NCBI GenBank assembly: GCA_937961295.1
Contig: CALGOK010000177.1
Location: forward strand, 1 to 11,977
Length of the DNA: 11,977 bases
Direction of reading: 5' to 3'
DNA from: an uncultured Gemmatimonadota bacterium
GTDB taxonomy: Bacteria > Gemmatimonadota > Gemmatimonadetes > Gemmatimonadales > GWC2-71-9
Both the position numbers and the translations under genes were made by a program. Shown in pieces: positions 7,171 through 11,977 of this stretch (position 1 is the stretch's first letter; each line of letters starts with the position of its first letter). The notes under the pieces were generated by a model. It searched no databases. It saw only the letters and a program-made list of their open reading frames with translations, and was not told the DNA's origin.

Positions 7171-7542
7171 ATGGAACTCGGCAACTTCTCCGTGTCGCTC
7201 GCCGTGAAGGACATCGCCGCATCGAAGGCCTTCTATCACGCGCTGGGCTTCAGCGACTTCGGCGGGGACGAGGCGCAGGGGTGGCTCATCCTCAAGAACG
7301 GCGCCGCCACCATCGGGCTGTTCCAGGGGATGTTCGAGCGCAACATCCTCACCTTCAATCCCGGCTGGGACGCGAACGCCGCGCCGCTGGCGTCATTTAC
7401 CGACGTGCGGGAGCTGCAGCGCCAGGTGAAGGCCGCCGGCATCACCCCGGTGACCGAGGTGGACGAGGCGGGAAGCGGGCCGGGGTCGTTCGTGGTGGTC
7501 GACCCCGACGGCAATCCGGTGCTGGTCGACCAGCACGTGTAG
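7171..7542 (+). CDS. VOC (glyoxalase/bleomycin-resistance) family protein
   Basis: A 123-residue single-module protein of the vicinal oxygen chelate fold: two beta-alpha-beta-beta-beta units, the first opening with FSVSLAVKDIAASKAFYHALGF and the second ending with the hallmark DPDGNPVLVDQH. The metal positions normally filled by His (first strand) and Glu (after DPDGN) appear replaced by Ser/Val and by Val or Asp, so it may not be a metal-dependent lyase. The start has an AAGGAG site (7158-7163) seven bases upstream, one of the best in the window. Its stop is two bases before the next gene's ATG, so it is probably cotranscribed with the membrane protein and perhaps the peptidase. Substrate unknown. 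Confidence 0.88.
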   Translation: MELGNFSVSLAVKDIAASKAFYHALGFSDFGGDEAQGWLILKNGAATIGLFQGMFERNILTFNPGWDANAAPLASFTDVRELQRQVKAAGITPVTEVDEAGSGPGSFVVVDPDGNPVLVDQHV

Positions 7543-7544
7543 GC

Positions 7545-8228
7545 ATGCCGCGCCCCGCTCCTGCGACCGCCACGATCACCCGCTGGCTCGCCGCGCTCGC
7601 GGCGGCGCTCCTCCTCGCCAGCCTCGCGGGCCAGTTCATGCGCATCGAGACCGGCCACGACCACGTCAAGGGGCTGGTGCCGCTCTTCAACGTGGATGCC
7701 GAGGAGAACCTGCCGAGCTTCTTCTCGGTGCTGCTCCTCCCCGGCGCCGCGGCCCTGCTCGCGCGCGAGGCGTGGCACGCGAGCCCGCTGGGCCGCCGCA
7801 CCTGGTGGCCGTGGGCGCTCCTCGCGGCGGGATTCACGTGGATGGCCTACGACGAGGCGTTCAGCGTGCACGAGCGCCTGATCCTGCCGATGCGGGCCCT
7901 CCTCGATGGTGAGAGCCGCGGGATCTTCTACTACGGCTGGGTGGCTCCCGGTCTGGTGCTGGTGGCTGCGGTGGGTGTCGTACTGCTGCCGTTCCTGCGA
8001 CGATTGCCGGGTCTGACCCGCCGCCGTTTCCTCCTGGCGGGCGGGATCTACCTCGTCGGCGCCCTCGGCGTGGAGATGCTCGGTGGCCTCCGCGCCGCGC
8101 GCCACGGCACCCTCGACTGGCCCTACGCGCTGATCGTGACGACCGAGGAGGGGCTGGAGATGGCCGGGCTGATCGTGTTTATCCGTGCGTTGCTGCTGCA
8201 CCGCCGGCCCGAGGTCGTCGCCGCGTGA
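7545..8228 (+). CDS. Multi-pass membrane protein of unknown function
   Basis: A 227-residue integral membrane protein with about six helices, roughly at 13-31, 57-74, 87-103, 131-151, 161-180 and 195-218. No named family is assigned. Three polar patches stand out at membrane edges: FNVDAEENLPSFFS (48-61), YDEAFSVHE (102-110) and TEEGLEM (200-206), plus E177 inside helix 5. I recall similar acidic/His motifs (LDE...HE and EE..EM.G) in unnamed bacterial membrane proteins, but I cannot check this. Such intramembrane acid and His residues could bind a metal or be catalytic, as in CREST-type hydrolases; that is speculation. ATG 7545 lies two bases after the VOC stop and has no Shine-Dalgarno of its own, so it is probably expressed by translational coupling. 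The open frame upstream overlaps other genes and is discarded. Confidence 0.8.
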   Translation: MPRPAPATATITRWLAALAAALLLASLAGQFMRIETGHDHVKGLVPLFNVDAEENLPSFFSVLLLPGAAALLAREAWHASPLGRRTWWPWALLAAGFTWMAYDEAFSVHERLILPMRALLDGESRGIFYYGWVAPGLVLVAAVGVVLLPFLRRLPGLTRRRFLLAGGIYLVGALGVEMLGGLRAARHGTLDWPYALIVTTEEGLEMAGLIVFIRALLLHRRPEVVAA

Positions 8229-8304
8229 GCGCTCCGCACCGCAACTGCGCTGGCGGGCCGGAGTCACGGTGCCCGGACCAGGTAGTGTTCCCCGCGGCGG
8301 TCCG

Positions 8305-8727
8305 ATGAGCGCCAAGCCATCGACACCGCGCGCTGGCTGGGTGACGCCGCTGCTCCACGTCGCCGACGTGGAACGGTCGATCGCCTTCTACACGCTGCTG
8401 GGGTTCGAGGTGGTCGACACCGACCGGTGCGAGCCGATCGGCTGGGCGCGACTGCACGTCAAGGGCGGGGCGATCATGCTGAACCGGGCCGACGAACCGG
8501 TCGACCCGGCGGTGCAGGCGGTGCTGCTCTACCTCTACACCCCCGACCTGATCGCGCTGCGCGACCACGTGCGCCAGGCGGGGATCCCGACGCCACCGAT
8601 CCGCCATCCGGACTACATGCAGAGCGGTGAACTGCACCTGCGCGACCCCGATGGCTACACGGTGCTGATCGGACACTGGGGCGAGGCCGAGGACTCGGCC
8701 TGGCGCAAGCGGATCGGGCGGGACTGA
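8305..8727 (+). CDS. VOC (bleomycin-resistance/glyoxalase-like) family protein
   Basis: A 140-residue VOC-fold protein, different in sequence from the one at 7171. Key segments are WVTPLLHVADVERSIAFYTLLGFEVVDTD, the central strand WARLHVKGGAIMLNRAD, LYLYTPDL, and HLRDPDGYTVLIGHWGE near the end. This layout matches the bleomycin-resistance-like group, which binds or modifies small molecules as a dimer. The first metal-ligand position (the residue before LLHV) is not a His, so catalysis by the classic glyoxalase mechanism is uncertain. ATG 8305 is chosen because it precedes the first strand by the usual distance; the upstream sequence has only a weak G-rich element (gcggcgg). It lies 76 bases after the membrane-protein gene on the same strand and ends facing malQ. 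Substrate unknown. Confidence 0.85.
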   Translation: MSAKPSTPRAGWVTPLLHVADVERSIAFYTLLGFEVVDTDRCEPIGWARLHVKGGAIMLNRADEPVDPAVQAVLLYLYTPDLIALRDHVRQAGIPTPPIRHPDYMQSGELHLRDPDGYTVLIGHWGEAEDSAWRKRIGRD

Positions 8728-8732
8728 GGGAA

Positions 8733-8746
8733 TCGCGACGTCGCGA
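8733..8746. repeat. 14-bp perfect palindrome between convergent genes
   Basis: tcgcgacgtcgcga is a perfect palindrome six bases after the VOC gene stop. It has no loop, so it would be a two-fold protein site or part of the adjacent terminator region. Alternating CG makes chance palindromes common here. Confidence 0.4.
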
Positions 8747-8749
8747 GGC

Positions 8750-8787
8750 GCGAAGGGCGGTGCGGTTCAGCGCCCCTCGCCCTTCGC
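8750..8787. terminator. Bidirectional hairpin between VOC gene and malQ
   Basis: Perfect 10-bp inverted repeat gcgaagggcg (8750-8759) / cgcccttcgc (8778-8787) with an 18-base loop. It lies between the convergent ends of the VOC gene (stop 8727) and malQ (stop 8801). The position suits a two-way terminator, though neither side has a real T tract. Confidence 0.55.
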
Positions 8788-8800
8788 ACTGTCGCGTCGA

Positions 8801-10693
8801 TCAGCGCCGCCGCGCCTCACTCAGCACCTGTGCCCGGGCAATCACGGCCGGGTCGGCAAGGAGCCGGTCGAGCGGCGCGGCCAGCGGCCGCTGCCAATTG
8901 GGGTGCGCGGCGGAGGTCGTTCCCGGGAGGTTCACGCCGCGCGGCTCGAGCCAGAGATCTTCCAGCCAGGCCATCACCAGGGGGCTGGCCGAGGATCCCA
9001 GCCACGTCAACAGCGCGTCGAGGAATTGCGCCGGGTCGTCGGGAGGCACGTCGAGCATCTCCGCCAGGCGTCGCACCGCCGCCTCGCGTTCGGAGGACGC
9101 GGCGTCGGCTTCGGGGAGCAGCCCGTGCTCCACGCGGTGCGGCAGATCGGTCCCCGCGATCCACCCGGCGAACGTCGGCGTGTCGTGCGTCCCCACGAAT
9201 GCGACTTCGTCCCGCGCCGGCGCACGCGGTGTGGGGTCGTGGGCCGCGAACTGCGCCACGTACATCCCCGCGATGCGGTGGCGCGCGAGCGCGGCCTGCA
9301 TCGTCTCCGGAACCGTGCCGAGATTCTCGCCCACCAGCTCGCAGCGGTGGCGATACGATTCGAGCGTGGCGATCGCAAACAGCTCGTCGGCGGGGTACTG
9401 CACGTACGTCCCCTGGTCGAGCCGCATGCCGCGCGGAATCCAGTACAGCCGCCGCAGCGCCATGACATGGTCGAGGCGAAGGACGCCGGCAACCGACATC
9501 TGGTGCCGGAGTGAGGCCGCGAAGTAGCGATGGCCCTCCGCCCGCGAGGCGCCGGGGAGCATCGGCCGGAACCCCCAGTCCTGCCCGCTCGGGAAGCCGG
9601 GATCCGGCGGCGCCCCCACCGACATCGATTCCGCGAACAATCCCTGTCGTGACCACGTGTCGTAGCCGTCGGGATGGACACCGACCGCGAGGTCGAGCCC
9701 GAGGCGCATGCCGCGCGCATCGAGGCGTGTGCGGAGTCCGCTGAGCTGGCGTCGCGAATCGAGCTGGGCGACCAGGTGCAGCCGCGCCTCGTCCGTGTCG
9801 ACGGCGTCGTCCGGGAGCGCGCCACGGCGCAGCGGTTCCGGCCAGCGGCGCCAGTCGCGACCGAGTCGGCGCTGGGCACCGCGGAAGCGCGCATAGCGGA
9901 GCAGCTCGTCGTCCACCTCGCCTGGATCCGGCATGGCACGATCGCCGAGCGCGGCGCGCACTTCCGCCGCGGCGCGAGTGATGTCCAGCGCACCATCGAC
10001 CGTCACCGGCTGATGCGAGTCCCCGAGGTCGAGGATCAGCTCCGACCAGAACAGCCGGCTCACCGGGGAATAGGGCGACGGCTCGGGATCCGGATCGCTG
10101 AACACCGGCAGCAATGGCAGCACCGCCACGAGATCGCCACCCTGCCGCACCACCCAGTCACAGAGGGTCTCGAGGTCGGCGAGATCGCCCACTGCGCGAC
10201 TCCGCGTTGACCGAAGCGCCGCGAGGTGGGCACCGAGTCCCCAACTCCGCTCGACTCTCCCGCGCCGATACGCCTCGACCGGAGCGGCGATGATCGTCAC
10301 CTCCGCAAGCGTGCCGTGCGTGTCGACCCGCAACTGGTGGTAGCCGAGCGGGAGTGTGGTGCGGCTCTCGAGGGCGAATCCGGTCCAGGTCAGTGGCATC
10401 TCCTCGCCGCCCTCAAGCTCGAGCCGCCATTGGCCGGGTTGCTCCGACACGGGGAGCGCGGGGAGCCGACCATCCCAGGCCACCACTACCTCGGGAAGGG
10501 CTCCCACCGCCGCGCGTGCTTCGAGCGTTGCGAGCGCGGTGGCCGCGTCGTCGGGTCGCACGAGTTCCGCGCCGAGGGCGGCACACACCGCCCCCAGCGT
10601 CTCCGGGGCCACGTCGACCTCGTGGCCCAGGCCGTCGACGTACCGCGTCTGCACGCCAAGGCGGTGCGCGAGCGCCTCGAGAGGGCTCAGCAC
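8801..10693 (-). CDS. malQ: 4-alpha-glucanotransferase (amylomaltase, GH77)
   Basis: A 630-residue cytoplasmic enzyme that transfers alpha-1,4-glucan segments between maltooligosaccharides and releases glucose, in maltose or glycogen turnover. The three GH77 catalytic residues are present: nucleophile D408 in LRLDHV, acid/base E456 in GENLGTVPE and D504 in GTHDTPT. Supporting motifs are GLDLAVGVHPDGYDTW, GAPPDPGFPSGQDWG and LYWIPRGM, and the C-terminus has NLPGTTSAAHPNWQRP. Residues 1-~140 form an N-terminal extension (MLSPLEALAHRLGVQTRYVDGLG, then a beta-rich part), as in E. coli-type MalQ and absent from the short ~500-residue enzymes. The start is GTG at 10693, with AGGA about eight bases upstream on the minus strand (10702-10705). 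No other maltose gene is next to it, apart from a possible GH97 remnant just upstream. Confidence 0.95.
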   Translation of the reverse strand: MLSPLEALAHRLGVQTRYVDGLGHEVDVAPETLGAVCAALGAELVRPDDAATALATLEARAAVGALPEVVVAWDGRLPALPVSEQPGQWRLELEGGEEMPLTWTGFALESRTTLPLGYHQLRVDTHGTLAEVTIIAAPVEAYRRGRVERSWGLGAHLAALRSTRSRAVGDLADLETLCDWVVRQGGDLVAVLPLLPVFSDPDPEPSPYSPVSRLFWSELILDLGDSHQPVTVDGALDITRAAAEVRAALGDRAMPDPGEVDDELLRYARFRGAQRRLGRDWRRWPEPLRRGALPDDAVDTDEARLHLVAQLDSRRQLSGLRTRLDARGMRLGLDLAVGVHPDGYDTWSRQGLFAESMSVGAPPDPGFPSGQDWGFRPMLPGASRAEGHRYFAASLRHQMSVAGVLRLDHVMALRRLYWIPRGMRLDQGTYVQYPADELFAIATLESYRHRCELVGENLGTVPETMQAALARHRIAGMYVAQFAAHDPTPRAPARDEVAFVGTHDTPTFAGWIAGTDLPHRVEHGLLPEADAASSEREAAVRRLAEMLDVPPDDPAQFLDALLTWLGSSASPLVMAWLEDLWLEPRGVNLPGTTSAAHPNWQRPLAAPLDRLLADPAVIARAQVLSEARRR

Positions 10694-10755
10694 GGCGTAG
10701 GTCCTGGAGCTGGGATGGGCAGGTCGAGGGGCATGTGGACAGTGTGCACGGGTGA

Positions 10756-10915
10756 ACGAGCGGCGACGCGGAATGCGCCGCCGATATCTACGGCCACCGA
10801 GCCGCCTCGTCCACCGGCGTCAGCTGCCTGCGAAACGCTCACCGCCGCCACGACGCGCAGGCTGGACCTGGCGCCGGGCGGCGGCGAGGCGATCCGGCTG
10901 GTGCCGGAGCGCTGA
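10756..10915 (+). pseudogene. Possible C-terminal remnant of a GH97-type alpha-glucosidase
   Basis: No intact gene fits the 234-base gap between malQ and the efflux gene. On the plus strand, one frame reads AADIYGHRAASSTG (10777-10818). After a frameshift near 10828-10832, the frame ending at TGA 10913-10915 reads ETLTAATTRRLDLAPGGG, then EAIRLVPER. Together these resemble the typical end of GH97 glycosidases: an A.IYAD-like strand, then VTA..TL.L.LAPGGGFA.RL. The first frame has a stop at 10753-10755, so at most ~50 codons survive. GH97 enzymes degrade alpha-glucans, so a former neighbour of malQ is functionally sensible. The match is from memory of the family and is short; a chance reading in GC-rich DNA is possible. 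Confidence 0.35.
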
Positions 10916-10927
10916 GTTCCGTACTGC

Positions 10928-11977
10928 TCAGGGCATCGCACCGCCGGCCGTGGCACGGTAGACGGCCACCAGCGCCGCCTCCGCCTCGGTGCGCCCGCGC
11001 GCCAGCCGGTCCTGCGCCGCGAGCAGCGTGCGCTCGGCATCGAGCACCGGGAGGAAATCGGTGAGCCCTTCCTCGAAGCGCAGCCGCGCCAACTCGGCGG
11101 CGCGCTCGCTGGCGCCCGCCGCCTCGGCGAGCAGGTCGAGCTGCTGCCGCGCCCCGCGATAGCCGGCAAGCGCGGTGGCAATCTCCGCCTGCGCGAGCAG
11201 CATCACCTGCCGGTGCGCTTCGCGCGCCTCGGCCTCGGTCGCGCGGGCCGCATCGACCGCCTTCTTCACCCGGCCGATGTTGAGCGCCGGCCAGCTCAGC
11301 ACCGGACCCACGAGGTAGCGACCGGTGCCGGCGTCGCCGATCTGGCCGAGCGCGGTGGCGGTGTAGCCGGCGCTGGCGCCCACGGTGAGGCGCGGCAGGT
11401 ACTCCGCCTTCGCCGCGCCCACAAACGCGCCGCTGGCCGCGACGCGCCGCTCGGCGGCGCGGACATCGGGTCGGCCTGCCACTGCCACCGCGATGTCGAA
11501 CGCCGGGAGCTCGACGGGGAGGGCATCGAGCCCTCCACCGGCGAACCCGTCGTCGGCCGGGGGCTGGCCGACGAGCACGGCGATGCGATGTCGAGCGGCC
11601 GCGGCGAACGCCTCGAGCGCCGGCACCGAGGCGAGCGTGGTGGCGAGCTGCGCCGCCGCCCGCTCAGTGTCGAACTCGGTGCCGCGCCCGGCGTCGAGCA
11701 GTTCGCGCGCCAGCGCCAGGGTGCGCCGCTGGTTGTCGGCGTTGCCCTGTGCCACGGCGAGGCGCTGCTCGGCGCCCTTGAGGTCGAACCACGCCAGGGC
11801 GAGCTCCGCGGCGATCGCGCGCCGCACGTCGTCGGCATCGGCCGACGCCGCGTCGGTCAGGGCGCCCTCGCCGCGCAGCGTGCCGCGCAGCCGGCCGAAG
11901 AGGTCCACTTCCCAGTTGGCCCGCACCTCGGCGTCCCACAGGTCACGATCGGGGATCGCGAAGCCGAACGCCGCGGA
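10928..11977 (-). CDS. RND efflux outer-membrane channel, NodT/OprM family, C-terminal part
   Basis: The last ~349 residues of an outer-membrane factor that forms the exit duct of a tripartite drug or metal efflux pump. The N-terminus, including any signal peptide and lipidation Cys, lies beyond 11977. The fragment opens with FGFAIPDRDLWDAEVRANWE, in the characteristic 'F.W..D.FG' region, followed by VDLFGRLRG. Long amphipathic helices of two OEP repeats follow: the first includes AELALAWFDLKGAEQRL and ends at IAVLVGQPP; the second begins at the NodT hallmark RPDVRAAERRVAASGAFVGA. The beta-strand part AEYLPRLTVGASAGY and GPVLSWPALNIGRV come next. The C-terminus (FEEGLTDFLPVLDAERTLLAAQDRLA) is complete. 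Pump and adaptor genes are not in the window and may lie to the right. The open frame has no convincing start inside the window (GTG 11926 is internal). Confidence 0.93.
   Translation of the reverse strand, partial: SAAFGFAIPDRDLWDAEVRANWEVDLFGRLRGTLRGEGALTDAASADADDVRRAIAAELALAWFDLKGAEQRLAVAQGNADNQRRTLALARELLDAGRGTEFDTERAAAQLATTLASVPALEAFAAAARHRIAVLVGQPPADDGFAGGGLDALPVELPAFDIAVAVAGRPDVRAAERRVAASGAFVGAAKAEYLPRLTVGASAGYTATALGQIGDAGTGRYLVGPVLSWPALNIGRVKKAVDAARATEAEAREAHRQVMLLAQAEIATALAGYRGARQQLDLLAEAAGASERAAELARLRFEEGLTDFLPVLDAERTLLAAQDRLARGRTEAEAALVAVYRATAGGAMP

Noticed and set aside
10226..10915. 229-codon plus-strand open frame over the malQ start region
   Set aside because: Most of it is antisense to malQ; only its last ~30 codons resemble anything (the GH97-like tail), so it is not a gene as a whole.

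Overview
The window is an ordinary chromosomal stretch of a very GC-rich Gram-negative bacterium. It is dense with genes, the codons are G/C-ending, and an RND-type outer-membrane efflux channel shows that the cell has an outer membrane. The protein style and compact intergenic regions with 7-nt repeats suggest Gemmatimonadota or a similar phylum. This is an impression from sequence alone, not a database match. I see no prophage, IS element, CRISPR array, tRNA, rRNA or obvious defence system.

Layout. Positions 1-1356 (+) hold the 3' part of pdxA (vitamin B6 synthesis), overlapped by ATGA with a DPM-like family 2 glycosyltransferase. Positions 1357-1414 are a small convergent gap made almost entirely of degenerate 7-nt repeats facing each other. 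A CNNM/CorC-type membrane protein with CBS domains (1415-2740, -) is divergent, across 77 bp, from a zinc-type cation diffusion facilitator (2818-3714, +), so two metal-ion transport genes share one control region. Next come a promoter-like site, the translational GTPase typA/bipA (3818-5671, +) and a tiny, extremely acidic protein (5707-5931, +).

Positions 5932-6156 contain strong hairpins and a clean array of the heptamer gcgaacc. A second plus-strand cluster follows: an exported M55 (DppA-like) D-aminopeptidase homologue, a VOC protein, a six-helix membrane protein of unknown function whose start lies 2 bases after the VOC stop, and a second VOC protein. A 10-bp perfect hairpin (8750-8787) separates this cluster from malQ (4-alpha-glucanotransferase, 8801-10693, -). 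Between malQ and the last gene, 10756-10915 (+) looks like a frameshifted C-terminal scrap of a GH97-type alpha-glucosidase. The window ends inside a NodT/OprM-type efflux outer-membrane protein (10928-11977, -).

Functional coherence is local: metal transport (CorC-like/CDF), translation stress (typA plus the acidic protein), and alpha-glucan metabolism (malQ plus the possible GH97 remnant). I found no convincing undescribed multi-gene system. The items most worth a second look are the two unrelated heptamer arrays, the acidic protein behind typA, the unknown membrane protein with conserved-looking acidic/His motifs, and the GH97 remnant.
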